Of a stretch of 54,354 nt of DNA, positions 30,050-38,311 are shown piece by piece. The DNA comes from Patescibacteria group bacterium. GTDB taxonomy: Bacteria > Patescibacteriota > Patescibacteriia > Magasanikbacterales > GWA2-37-8. Under the pieces are notes generated by a model that searched no databases, was not told the DNA's origin, and worked only from the letters and a program-made list of their open reading frames with translations. The stretch spans positions 1 through 54,354 of the forward strand of contig JAQTYG010000006.1 in the NCBI GenBank assembly GCA_028688375.1, read 5' to 3'. Made by a program: the position numbers and the translations under genes. Numbering within the stretch: position 1 is the first letter of the stretch; every line of letters starts with the position of its first letter.

Positions 30050-31141
30050 ATGACATACGGCACAGAGAACAATCGTTATGGCGGACTGACGTTGGTCCCG
30101 ACTTCCGACCGCTTTTTGCCGCTGGCAAAGGAGGTCAAAGACTATCTGGAGATTTTCAACGAAGAAAGACGCGTCGTCAAATTCCCGACCCAGACCGATC
30201 TCGCCAGGCCCGTCTACGATTACCGGGCCAGCGGCGAACCGTTCGTCCGGCAGACCAACGAGCACATCTGCGACCATGACGTCTACATTCTGACCAGCGG
30301 TCCGGGCACGCCGGAAATGCTCATGGAACTTTTCATGACGGAAATGTACATGGTCGGCCGGCACGCTTCGCGCATCACCCTGGTGTGCGGCTATCTGCCC
30401 CTTTCACGTTCCGACAAGGACGAAAAGGAAACGGAGCTGGCGGTTCTGCCACACATCATCCACCTGATCAAGAGCGCCGCGTACGATGATCTGCACCGCA
30501 TTATTTCCTGCGATCTCCACGCGCCACAAAATGTGATGGCGGCCGGCAAGCCGGCACTCATCACCGAAGTGTCCATGGCCCGACTTGTGCTGACGAAAGT
30601 GATCAACGACGCGCTCGAAAAATTTCGCCCCGATAAAATCGCTTTCAGCTTGTTGGACGAGGGTTCGGCCAAGCGTTTTGCCTGGGCGGTAAAAAGCGTC
30701 AGCGAGGAATTCGGGATTCCATTTCCCGTCATCATTGGCAAGAAGATACGCAAAGACAGCGAGACGACCAAAATCGAAGGTCTCACCGGAGATCTCGACC
30801 GGTTGCCTGGTTCGCTCGTTATCGGCATCGACGACGAAGTCGCTACCGCTTTCACGCAGATACAGATTGCGACTGAATTCATCAGGACTTTGGGCGTCAG
30901 CGAATTTTGGGGCATGGCGGTCCATGGCATTTTCTGCAAAAACGCGGTGGAAAACCTCATGGCGCCCGGTTGCCCCATCAGCCGGATCTACACCACCGAC
31001 ACGGTTCCTTTCTGCGACCGGCAGGAAAGGATGGCCCCGCTCTTCGAATCAAATCGCCCGCATGTTGTCCCATTCGCGCCGGAAGTGGCCCAGATCATCA
31101 GCCACCACCACTGGGGACACAGCATCCGCACCTTCCGCTAG
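30050..31141 (+). CDS. Ribose-phosphate pyrophosphokinase-like protein
   Basis: 363 aa, ATG at 30050 after an AGAGGAG ribosome site. It would make PRPP from ribose 5-phosphate and ATP. The flexible loop reads YLPLSRSDKDEKETE where classical enzymes have PYARQDRKD. DLHAPQ is the conserved segment after the loop, and VIGIDDEVATAFTQI corresponds to the PRPP-binding loop (VDDxxxTGxT). About 40 residues longer than usual, and the loop residues are divergent, so substrate or regulation may differ. Together with purB it is the only nucleotide gene in the window. Confidence 0.8.
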   Translation: MTYGTENNRYGGLTLVPTSDRFLPLAKEVKDYLEIFNEERRVVKFPTQTDLARPVYDYRASGEPFVRQTNEHICDHDVYILTSGPGTPEMLMELFMTEMYMVGRHASRITLVCGYLPLSRSDKDEKETELAVLPHIIHLIKSAAYDDLHRIISCDLHAPQNVMAAGKPALITEVSMARLVLTKVINDALEKFRPDKIAFSLLDEGSAKRFAWAVKSVSEEFGIPFPVIIGKKIRKDSETTKIEGLTGDLDRLPGSLVIGIDDEVATAFTQIQIATEFIRTLGVSEFWGMAVHGIFCKNAVENLMAPGCPISRIYTTDTVPFCDRQERMAPLFESNRPHVVPFAPEVAQIISHHHWGHSIRTFR

Positions 31142-31171
31142 CCTGTTCGCCTATTGGCGGACAGGATTCTC

Positions 31172-31212
31172 CCCCGCCCTGTCGGTTTTCTCCGGCAGGG
31201 CTTCTTCTTTTT
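31172..31212 (+). terminator. Terminator of the PRPP synthetase-like gene
   Basis: GCCCTGTCGG, loop TTTTCT, CCGGCAGGGC, then TTCTTCTTTTTTG. Confidence 0.85.
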
Positions 31213-31215
31213 TGT

Positions 31216-31244
31216 TTGACAAATACCATGAGCGAGCATAGACT
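31216..31244 (+). promoter_or_regulatory. Promoter of the 100-aa gene
   Basis: TTGACA (31216-31221), 17 nt, TAGACT (31239-31244). Confidence 0.65.
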
Positions 31245-31278
31245 TATTTCAGCACCTTCTCAGCGAAAGGAGCGAACC

Positions 31279-31581
31279 ATGTGGCTGACAGATTTGTTCA
31301 ACAAACTGTTCCCGCCGACGCCGATTCCGGAAGGTCCTCAAATGAAGACCGACGAGGAAATCAAAGCGGAAGCCAAGGAGCCACAACTACCTTCGATGGA
31401 AAGGCTTTTGAAGCGTGAACGCATATTGAAAGAGCGCCTCAAAGATTGGGAAAGCCTCACCCCCGAACAGCGCGCGGAAATCCGCGCGGCTCGCCTGTTG
31501 CTTTGGCAACAATCGCCGGAAAACAAAATTTCGGCCCATGACGGACTCCCAGGCAAATGGGACTTCGACAAACTGCCCTAG
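31279..31581 (+). CDS. Unknown small helical protein (100 aa)
   Basis: ATG at 31279 (MWLTDLFNKLFPPTPIPEG), preceded by GAAAGGAGCG. Longer in-frame starts upstream overlap the PRPP synthetase-like gene and are rejected. Charged helical middle (MERLLKRERILKERLKDWES, LTPEQRAEIRAARLL) and a short polar end. Own promoter and terminator. Family not recognised; same GC-rich style as purB and the 84-aa gene. Confidence 0.65.
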   Translation: MWLTDLFNKLFPPTPIPEGPQMKTDEEIKAEAKEPQLPSMERLLKRERILKERLKDWESLTPEQRAEIRAARLLLWQQSPENKISAHDGLPGKWDFDKLP

Positions 31582-31607
31582 GCACAATCGCCCTTTCGTC
31601 CCGCTCT

Positions 31608-31645
31608 CGCCCCACCGGCTTCTCTGGTGGGGTCCTGCTTTTTTA
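31608..31645 (+). terminator. Terminator of the 100-aa gene
   Basis: CCCCACC, loop GGCTTCTCT, GGTGGGG, TCCTGCTTTTTT. Confidence 0.75.
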
Positions 31646-31646
31646 A

Positions 31647-31680
31647 AACAAAAAACCGCCCTGTCGTATGCCAGAGCGGT
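31647..31680 (-). terminator. tsaD terminator
   Basis: On the minus strand ACCGCTCTG, GCATACGA, CAGGGCGGT, TTTTTTG. Confidence 0.8.
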
Positions 31681-32817
31681 CTATCTACCCAGTTCCCAAT
31701 TTGGATCAGCTTTAAGTTTATGCCAACCCGCCTTCGCCCCGTTTGCGGGGCTACGGACGGGCAAGTCGGCGTATTCTTTTTTTTGCGCTTTTTGATAACC
31801 GGCGACGGCAATCATCGCCGCGTTGTCCATGCAGTGAGAAAGCGAAGGAGTAAGGAACAAAGAGTAAGGAGTGATACGCGCGACGGCTGTGGCCAATGTT
31901 TCGCGAAGTTTTTTGTTGGCCGACACTCCGCCACAAAGAATTACGGTTTTTGGTTTGAATTTTTTGCTGGCGCGAGATATTTTTCCGACCAGCGTATCTA
32001 CAATGGCCTGCTCAAACGAAGCGCAGAAATCGGCGGAGTTCACAGTTCTCAGTTCACAATTCTTAGAATGTGACTGGATTCCCGCCTTCGCGGGAATGAC
32101 AAGGTGGTTATCCCGCAGCCAATACAGCGCCGAAGTTTTCAGCCCGGCAAAACTAAAATCATAATCATCGCTATTCAGCATCGGTCGCGGAAATTTTATC
32201 GCTTTCGCATTTCCTTTCAGCGCCAATTTGGAAATTTGCGGACCGCCCGGGTACGGCAGGTCAAGCAATTTTGCCACTTTATCAAAACACTCGCCGGCAG
32301 CATCATCGCGCGTGGCGCCGAGCATTTTGTATTGTCCGGGTTTTTTTATTTGGATAATCTCCGTATGCCCGCCACTCACCACTAATGCCAGCGCCGGATA
32401 TTCGATACTCTTGTCATTCCCAACCTGATCCCCGCCTTCGCGGGGATGACACTTCGTGTCAATTTCCACCGAGTGTATATGCCCCGCCATATGATTCACG
32501 CTGATGACCGGAATTTTCCACGCGGCCGACAGCGTCCGCGCCGCTTCCACGCCGACAATCAGGCCGGTGATAAGCCCGGGACCGGAAGCAACGGCGATCA
32601 CATCGGGTTTTTTGCCGTTCAAAACGTGTTCAATCAGCGGAATAATTTTTTCCGCGTGCATCCGGCCGGCGATTTCCGGCACTACCCCACCGTATTTTTT
32701 ATGGATGGCGATTTGCGAAGCAGTGGATTCGCGCAAGACAAAACAGCCGCTTTTAGAGCATTCAAGCAAAGCGGCTGAAGTATCATCGCACGAACTTTCA
32801 ATACCCAATATTTTCAT
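31681..32817 (-). CDS. tsaD: tRNA N6-adenosine threonylcarbamoyltransferase
   Basis: 378 aa. Transfers the threonylcarbamoyl group to A37 of ANN-decoding tRNAs. N-terminal MKILGIESSCDDTSAALLE, metal site HMAGHIHS, SGGHTEI, and GGVSANKKLRE are present. Three inserts relative to the family: CHPREGGDQVGN and VIPAKAGIQSHSKNCELRTV, both encoded by or next to GC palindromes (32426-32450 and 32075-32100), and ITPYSLFLTPSLSH, encoded by an AGTAAGGA microrepeat near 31855. They fall between conserved motifs, so the enzyme is probably active. Confidence 0.93.
   Translation of the reverse strand: MKILGIESSCDDTSAALLECSKSGCFVLRESTASQIAIHKKYGGVVPEIAGRMHAEKIIPLIEHVLNGKKPDVIAVASGPGLITGLIVGVEAARTLSAAWKIPVISVNHMAGHIHSVEIDTKCHPREGGDQVGNDKSIEYPALALVVSGGHTEIIQIKKPGQYKMLGATRDDAAGECFDKVAKLLDLPYPGGPQISKLALKGNAKAIKFPRPMLNSDDYDFSFAGLKTSALYWLRDNHLVIPAKAGIQSHSKNCELRTVNSADFCASFEQAIVDTLVGKISRASKKFKPKTVILCGGVSANKKLRETLATAVARITPYSLFLTPSLSHCMDNAAMIAVAGYQKAQKKEYADLPVRSPANGAKAGWHKLKADPNWELGR
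32075..32100. repeat. Palindromic repeat P, copy in tsaD
   Basis: TGGATTCCCGCCTTCGCGGG then AATGAC. Reads VIPAKAGIQ in the tsaD frame. Confidence 0.85.
32426..32450. repeat. Palindromic repeat P, second copy in tsaD
   Basis: TGATCCCCGCCTTCGCGGGG then ATGAC; reads CHPREGGD in the tsaD frame. A half copy (GTCATTCCC) lies just before it at 32412. Confidence 0.85.
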
Positions 32818-32826
32818 AATATTTCG

Positions 32827-32900
32827 TGTCAGGGGGGAGACTCGAACTCCCGACCTCCGGGTTATGAATCCAGTGCTCTAACCGGCTGAGCTACCCTGAC
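32827..32900 (-). tRNA. tRNA-Met (CAU), or tRNA-Ile2
   Basis: The acceptor GTCAGGG pairs with CCCTGAC; anticodon loop TTCATAA gives CAU; T-arm GGGAG-TTCGAGT-CTCCC. One A-C mismatch in the anticodon stem. The acceptor does not have the initiator C1-A72 mismatch, so elongator Met or lysidine-modified Ile2. CCA not encoded. Confidence 0.92.
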
Positions 32901-32945
32901 GTGTCCTGTCGAAGCCTGGCGCGCAGGCGGACAAAAAGTACAAAC

Positions 32946-32973
32946 ATTTTAACAAAAAAAAGGCGTTTTGTCA
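32946..32973 (-). promoter_or_regulatory. tRNA promoter
   Basis: Minus strand TTGACA (32973-32968), 16 nt, TAAAAT (32951-32946). The leader to the tRNA contains a GTCC-GCC type hairpin. Confidence 0.7.
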
Positions 32974-33120
32974 ACCACCACATCACCGCTGACAATTCCC
33001 GTCCGCCCAAGGCGGACTCCGTTTGCCAAAATCACTTTTGACAAACTCCGCAATACACCGTCCCCCTCCCTCCTCGGCCCAAGGCCGATCTGTCGGACAC
33101 ACCAAATTGAACGCGAGCAC
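32974..33120. repeat. Intergenic mini-hairpins between mutM and the tRNA
   Basis: GTCCGCC-CAA-GGCGGAC (33000-33016) and TCGGCC-CAA-GGCCGA (33077-33091): the same three-base-loop design as the insert in the tRNA-Glu pseudogene. No ORF. Confidence 0.65.
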
Positions 33121-33933
33121 CTACTTCTGGCACATTTCGCAGTAAACGGTTCCTCTACCTGAGAGTTTGATGGTTTTCAGAATGCTGCCACAACGGCGGC
33201 ATTTTTCTTTTCCCCGCCCGTAAACTTTAAGCCGCGGCACAAACCCGCCTTCTTGGCCGTACAGATTCAAATAATTTTCCGCCGAAGTACCGCCGTATTT
33301 TATCGCCTCGATCATTACTTGGCGAATACTGTCGTAAAGTTTTTTTATTTCCGTCGGCTTCAAGCTTTTCGCCGGATGCATCGGCAAAATCCGCGCCATA
33401 AAACACGCCTCCTGCGCGTAAATATTTCCCACGCCGGCGAGCAATTTTTGTTCCATCATCAGCTGTTTAATCTTCATATTCGGCCGGCGCTTCAGAACCT
33501 CGGCAAATTTCCGCGCGGTAAAACTCTTTTCCAACGGCTCCGGCCCATACTCCTTTTCTAAAAACTTCGGCAAGTCCGCCGTCTTCACCAACTTCAAATA
33601 ACCAAACCGGCGCATATCATTAAACATGATCTTCGATTTCGGCCCAAAAGAAAAAATTACCCGGGTGTGTTTGTGCGCTTCGCCGTCATAAACATACTGC
33701 CCAGTCATTTTTAGATGCGTCAAAATAGACCGGCCATTATTCAAATTCCAAATCAAAAGTTTGGCGCGACGCTCCACGCTCACTATTTTCGCGCCAACCA
33801 CGCCTTTTAAAAATTTTGCCTTGGGCGTGCGCACGGTTTTTACCGCCAGCACCTCCACGCCGGTAATTTTTTTACCGTCAATTTCATGATTGAGTTGGCG
33901 TTTGATTGTTTCTACTTCTGGAAGTTCGGGCAT
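33121..33933 (-). CDS. mutM: Formamidopyrimidine-DNA glycosylase
   Basis: 270 aa, standard length. Starts MPELPEVETIKRQL with the catalytic Pro2/Glu3. KMTGQ and the helix-two-turn-helix (MEQKLLAGVGNIYAQEACF) are intact, and a C-terminal zinc finger CRRCGS ... CEMCQK completes it. Removes 8-oxoguanine and formamidopyrimidines and nicks the DNA. Followed on the genome by palindrome P and the GIY-YIG gene. Confidence 0.96.
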   Translation of the reverse strand: MPELPEVETIKRQLNHEIDGKKITGVEVLAVKTVRTPKAKFLKGVVGAKIVSVERRAKLLIWNLNNGRSILTHLKMTGQYVYDGEAHKHTRVIFSFGPKSKIMFNDMRRFGYLKLVKTADLPKFLEKEYGPEPLEKSFTARKFAEVLKRRPNMKIKQLMMEQKLLAGVGNIYAQEACFMARILPMHPAKSLKPTEIKKLYDSIRQVMIEAIKYGGTSAENYLNLYGQEGGFVPRLKVYGRGKEKCRRCGSILKTIKLSGRGTVYCEMCQK

Positions 33934-33941
33934 ACTCTATT

Positions 33942-33967
33942 GTCATTCCCGCGAAGGCGGGAATCCA
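33942..33967. repeat. Palindromic repeat P, right side of mutM
   Basis: GTCATTCCCGCGAAGGCGGG then AATCCA; inverted relative to the copy at 34273 on the other side of the GIY-YIG gene. Confidence 0.9.
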
Positions 33968-33986
33968 TTAAAATGGTTTTAGCTCG

Positions 33987-34265
33987 CTATATAAATCTCG
34001 CCATTCCGGGTTTGCTTCTTTGATTAATCTTATTTTCCACACACGATTCCATTTTTTTTAATTGTTTCTCACGCGAAAGGGCATTTCTAACATCATCATA
34101 TACTTCGTAATATACGAGAATGTGAACGCCATATTTTTCAGTAAACCCTCCGATTTTACCTTCTCTGTGCTCATACACTCTACGCAATAAACTATTCGTC
34201 ACACCAATATACAATGTTCCGTTGCGCCTGCTCGCTAAAATATAAATATAAAATTCCCCCTCCAT
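33987..34265 (-). CDS. Single-domain GIY-YIG nuclease
   Basis: 92 aa. YIYILASRRNGTLYIGVTN holds the GIY-YIG strands, LLRRVYEHREG the conserved Arg and His, and VYYEVYDDVRNALSREKQLK the catalytic Glu: the full set of the UvrC-like/YhbQ family. A small endonuclease that nicks or cuts DNA; its cellular role is unknown. It is framed by inverted copies of palindrome P, present twice more in nearby tsaD, so it may be the nuclease that moves or maintains that repeat (inference). Confidence 0.92.
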   Translation of the reverse strand: MEGEFYIYILASRRNGTLYIGVTNSLLRRVYEHREGKIGGFTEKYGVHILVYYEVYDDVRNALSREKQLKKMESCVENKINQRSKPGMARFI

Positions 34266-34272
34266 AAAATCG

Positions 34273-34298
34273 TGGATCCCCGCCTTCGCGGGGATGAC
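34273..34298. repeat. Palindromic repeat P, left side of dnaE
   Basis: TGGATCCCCGCCTTCGCGGG then GATGAC; inverted partner of 33942-33967. Confidence 0.9.
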
Positions 34299-34309
34299 AA
34301 TTACTAACG

Positions 34310-37300
34310 CTATACTCTAACCCTACTCTCACCCAACAATCCCTCTATCTCCTCCACCAACCCCTCCCCCGGGCTCACGCTATATGACGTTTTAATTTTC
34401 TTCTCCCCCACCAGCAAATATACCGGCGTCGCGCCCACATGGCGCGTCAAGATCGCTTTTAGCGCGTCGGCCTTGGCTTTGACCTCGGCGGCCGAAAGTG
34501 TAATTTCCACGCCGTTCTCTGCCGCCGCCTTGCGCGCCACTTTGGGCAAATAAGCGGAGCTATCCATCCGCGCGCCCACTGACATTTGAGAAATAATCGC
34601 CGACACATTTTCCGGCGTCAAAACATAGGCCTTTTCCACGAACAATTTATCGTCACCTTCTTCTTCCGAAGTCCGGCCGACTACGCACACCATCCGCCCC
34701 TCCACCCAGACATCTTTGGTCGTCTCGTAGGTCTTCGGGAACACCAACAATTCCAAACTACCGCTCAAATCCTGAATTTTTACAAACATCATTGTTCCGC
34801 CTTTACGCGTGATTTTCTTTTTCGCGCTGTCAATCACCCCGCCGACAATCACCCACTGACCTCTCGCTTGATGTTCCAAGTCGCTTAATGGCGTCGCTAC
34901 TCCGTGCATCGCTTTTTCATAAGGCGTAAACGGATGGGCCGTCACATAAAGCCCAAGCAATTCTTTTTCCCAAAACATTTTTTCGTCCGAAGTGGCATTG
35001 GGCGCGGGATTGATGCGGACTTTTTGGTTCATATCAATTTGCGTGCCGGCAAAAAGAGAATTCTGTTTGGCCGTCGCCGATTCTTGCGTATTTTTTGAAA
35101 AAGATAAAAGATTTTCCGTGTTGGCCAAAAGTACGCCACGGTCATAACCGAACGAATCCATCGCTCCGCATTTCACCAGCGACTCCAAAGATTTTTTATT
35201 CAAATCTCTGTCCTGCACTCGGCGCAAAAAATCTTCTAAATCTTTGTACTTGTCGTTATTTTTTCGCTCGCGATAAATCGCGTCGGCGATATGCTCGCCC
35301 AAATTCTTTATGCCGTTCAAACCAAAACGGATGTGGGCGCTGACGCCTTCTTCCGCCTGAATCATGGCGAAATTCCTAAAACTTTCGTTGACATCCGGCG
35401 GTAAAACTTTCAAACCCATTTTTTCACACTCGCTGATGACCGGTGGCACTTTATCAATGTCGCCCGACTCGGCGATTAAAATCGCCGTCATGTATTGGAT
35501 CGGATAATTGGCTTTAAGATAAGCCGTCTGATACGCCACCACGGCATAGCTGGCGGCGTGCGCCTTGTTAAAACCATAAGCGGCGAACGGTTCAATCCGC
35601 TCCCACAAAACATTAATTTTCGCTTCGGACAACTTGCCGAATTCACGACAGCCCTTAAAAAATTTTTCTTTTTGTTTGGCCATTTCCTCGGGGATTTTTT
35701 TGCCCATGGCTTTGCGGAATTTATCCGCCTCTTCCCAGTTATAGCCGGCCAAATTGATGGAAGTGAGCAAGACATCATCCTGATAAACAATCAAGCCGAG
35801 CGACTGGTCCAGATAATCTTTCATCCGCGGGTCCAAATATTCCACCAGCTCCGGATGATTTTTGCGTTTAATATATTCGGGAATGGATTCCATCGGGCCC
35901 GGGCGGAACAGCGCCACCATGGCCATGATATCAAAAATGGATTCCGGCTTCAGTTCTTTCAAATAGCGCGTCATGCCTGAACCGGACAACTGAAACACGC
36001 CAACCGTGTCGCCCCGCGCCAGCATATCGTAGGTTTTTTTGTCGTCCCAGGGCAATTTATGAATATCAATTTTTTTGCCGGTGGTTTTTTCAATAATTTC
36101 CACGGCGTGTCCCAGGATGGACAAGTTGCGAATACCTAAAAAGTCCATTTTCAAAAGTCCGGCCGCCTCCACCGTGTGCATTTCGTATTGCGTGATAATT
36201 CTATCGCCACCGGTTTCGCGCTGAACCGGAGTAAAATCAGTCAACGGCGTCGGCGCGATCACCACGCCGGCCGCGTGGATGGAAGTATGGCGGGCGCAAC
36301 CTTCAATTTTTTGCGCCAAATCCAACAGACGATGCACCTGCTCATTTTCCTGATACATTTTTTTCAAATCCGGTTCTTTTTCCATGGCCGAGGCAATGGT
36401 CACCTGAAAACCCTGAGCGCCGGCCGGAATTAGTTTAGCCACCTGGTCGCAAAAAGAATATGAATAGCCCAACGCCCGACCGACGTCGCGCACTGCCCCG
36501 CGCGCCATCATCGTACCGAAAGTGATAATCTGCGCCACGCGGTCGGCGCCGTATTTCTGCGTGGCATAGGCAATCATTTCGTCACGGCGGTCGTCGGCAA
36601 AATCCGCGTCAATATCAGGCGGACTGGGGCGGAAGGGATTTAGAAAGCGTTCAAACGGCAATTTAAAAAATAACGGGTTGACGGAAACAATACCCATGGC
36701 GAACGAAACAATGGAGCCGGCGGCCGAACCGCGGGTCGTCTCAATAATGCCATGTTCGCGGGCATAGCCGACATAATCGGCCACGGCGATAAAATATGGC
36801 GAGTAGCCCTTGGTGGCGATGGTTTTTAATTCGTATTCCGCGCGCTCTTTGACACTCGGGGTAATTTCAATCAATTTTGGCAAACGCTCATAAACTTGTT
36901 CGCGCAAATATTCATCGGCGGTTTTCCCCGCCGGCAGTTCAATCGGCGGAAAATGCCATTTGTTCAAATCCAATTTCAAGTCCACCCGCTCGGCGATTTT
37001 CACCGTATTTTCCAGCGCCTCGGGAATGTGTTTAAAACGCTTGGCGATTTCTTCGCCTTTAGCCATGGAGCAATCAATCCCGACCGAAGTATGCCTGTCC
37101 GGCTGATCGATGGTTACGCCGTCGCGAATGCAGGTCAAAATATCCTGCGCCTCCTCGTCTTCCGGATTTAAATAATGAATATCGCGAGTAACAATCAACG
37201 GGATGCCGGTCTCTTTGGCTATTTCCATTAACCGACCGTTGGTTTCGGTCTGTCCTTCCAAGGCCGGCAGGTCGGCCATTTCCAAATAAAAATTTCCCAC

Positions 37301-37804
37301 GCCAAAAATTTCCTGATATTCCAAGGCGATTTTCTTTGCCTTCTCATAATTATTTTCTTTCAATAACGCCCGCCCGATTTCCCCGCCGAGGCAAGCGGAA
37401 GTCGCCACCAATCCTTCGTGATATTGTTTGAGCAACTCCTTATCCATTCGCGGTTTGTAATAAAATCCTTCCAGATGCGCCAGCGACGACAGCTTCATTA
37501 AATTTTTATAGCCGGTGTAATTCAACGCCAGCAAAATCAAATGATAATATTTATTATCCGGTCCGTTTTTTTCAAAACGCGATTCCGGCGCGATATACGC
37601 CTCCAGGCCGATAATCGGTTTGATTTCATTTTTCAGACATTGTTCATAAAACTCAATCGCCCCGTACATGTTGCCATGGTCGGTCAAAGCGAGGGCCTTA
37701 AAACCGCGCGCTTTCGCGGCCTTAACCAGCTCGTCAATCTTGGGCAGACCGTCGAGCAGCGAGTAGTGGGAATGGGTGTGCAAATGCACGAAATTTGAAG
37801 CCAT
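34310..37804 (-). CDS. dnaE: DNA polymerase III subunit alpha
   Basis: 1164 aa, full length. Order: PHP domain (FVHLHTHSHYSLLDG, ALTDHGNMYG), polymerase palm with catalytic aspartates in SPPDIDADFADDRR, fingers (KAHAASYAVVAYQTAYLKAN), helix-hairpin-helix region and a C-terminal OB fold (GGTMMFVKIQDLSGSLELLV). Replicative DNA synthesis. The PHP residues look intact, so it could carry its own proofreading activity, as in many DnaE without a separate epsilon subunit (family knowledge). Confidence 0.97.
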   Translation of the reverse strand: MASNFVHLHTHSHYSLLDGLPKIDELVKAAKARGFKALALTDHGNMYGAIEFYEQCLKNEIKPIIGLEAYIAPESRFEKNGPDNKYYHLILLALNYTGYKNLMKLSSLAHLEGFYYKPRMDKELLKQYHEGLVATSACLGGEIGRALLKENNYEKAKKIALEYQEIFGVGNFYLEMADLPALEGQTETNGRLMEIAKETGIPLIVTRDIHYLNPEDEEAQDILTCIRDGVTIDQPDRHTSVGIDCSMAKGEEIAKRFKHIPEALENTVKIAERVDLKLDLNKWHFPPIELPAGKTADEYLREQVYERLPKLIEITPSVKERAEYELKTIATKGYSPYFIAVADYVGYAREHGIIETTRGSAAGSIVSFAMGIVSVNPLFFKLPFERFLNPFRPSPPDIDADFADDRRDEMIAYATQKYGADRVAQIITFGTMMARGAVRDVGRALGYSYSFCDQVAKLIPAGAQGFQVTIASAMEKEPDLKKMYQENEQVHRLLDLAQKIEGCARHTSIHAAGVVIAPTPLTDFTPVQRETGGDRIITQYEMHTVEAAGLLKMDFLGIRNLSILGHAVEIIEKTTGKKIDIHKLPWDDKKTYDMLARGDTVGVFQLSGSGMTRYLKELKPESIFDIMAMVALFRPGPMESIPEYIKRKNHPELVEYLDPRMKDYLDQSLGLIVYQDDVLLTSINLAGYNWEEADKFRKAMGKKIPEEMAKQKEKFFKGCREFGKLSEAKINVLWERIEPFAAYGFNKAHAASYAVVAYQTAYLKANYPIQYMTAILIAESGDIDKVPPVISECEKMGLKVLPPDVNESFRNFAMIQAEEGVSAHIRFGLNGIKNLGEHIADAIYRERKNNDKYKDLEDFLRRVQDRDLNKKSLESLVKCGAMDSFGYDRGVLLANTENLLSFSKNTQESATAKQNSLFAGTQIDMNQKVRINPAPNATSDEKMFWEKELLGLYVTAHPFTPYEKAMHGVATPLSDLEHQARGQWVIVGGVIDSAKKKITRKGGTMMFVKIQDLSGSLELLVFPKTYETTKDVWVEGRMVCVVGRTSEEEGDDKLFVEKAYVLTPENVSAIISQMSVGARMDSSAYLPKVARKAAAENGVEITLSAAEVKAKADALKAILTRHVGATPVYLLVGEKKIKTSYSVSPGEGLVEEIEGLLGESRVRV

Positions 37805-37851
37805 ATTGTGGGCTTATCTTACCGTAAATTATGGGCAAAAGCAAGAAACAA

Positions 37852-37879
37852 AAAAACCCCGCCGGAAAGCGGGGTTTTC
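37852..37879. terminator. Bidirectional terminator
   Basis: AAAAAACCCCGC, loop CGGAAA, GCGGGGTTTTCT. Ends the 128-aa gene on the minus strand, just before dnaE. Confidence 0.8.
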
Positions 37880-37881
37880 TA

Positions 37882-38268
37882 TTATTTGCTTATCTTTCGC
37901 GTGGCGTTTTTCATCCCGGCAGCCGCCGCCTCCACCGCTTTATCCACCGCCTCTTTGGCCGAGCGGTTGAAACCCGTTTCCCGTTTTTCCATCCACGATT
38001 TCGCTTTCGCCTTAACCATATCTTTCACCACCGTACCCGCGCCGGAAAAAACCGTTTTCATCAGGCAGGAAATATCTTCCACTTTTTCCTGGATATAACC
38101 GATGGAATCGGCCAGCGCCTGCAAGCGCACCCGGAACTCTTCAATAATTTGATTAACGTTTTTCAAAATCTTCCCGGCGTAATAAAACATCCAGCAAAGA
38201 AACACCGTCGCCCACAAAATACAAAACGAAATCACGATGTAAAGAATGTCCTTAGAATTTTCGATCAT
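37882..38268 (-). CDS. Membrane protein with helical tail (128 aa)
   Basis: ATG at 38268 after a perfect AGGAGG ribosome site. A membrane helix (ILYIVISFCILWATVFLCWM) is followed by an amphipathic helix (LKNVNQIIEEFRVRLQALAD) and an Ala/Lys-rich C-terminal helix (EAVDKAVEAAAAGMKNA). Shape of YtxH- or DUF948-like proteins; function unknown. Its own short transcription unit between pheT and dnaE. Confidence 0.75.
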   Translation of the reverse strand: MIENSKDILYIVISFCILWATVFLCWMFYYAGKILKNVNQIIEEFRVRLQALADSIGYIQEKVEDISCLMKTVFSGAGTVVKDMVKAKAKSWMEKRETGFNRSAKEAVDKAVEAAAAGMKNATRKISK

Positions 38269-38311
38269 AGTCCTCCTAGTTAAAAATTAGGTATCTATTA
38301 TAGCACAAAAA

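Noticed and set aside
32504-32881. Frame ending GETRTPDLRVMNPVL
   Set aside because: Antisense reading of tsaD and tRNA-Met; such peptides are common tRNA antisense artefacts.
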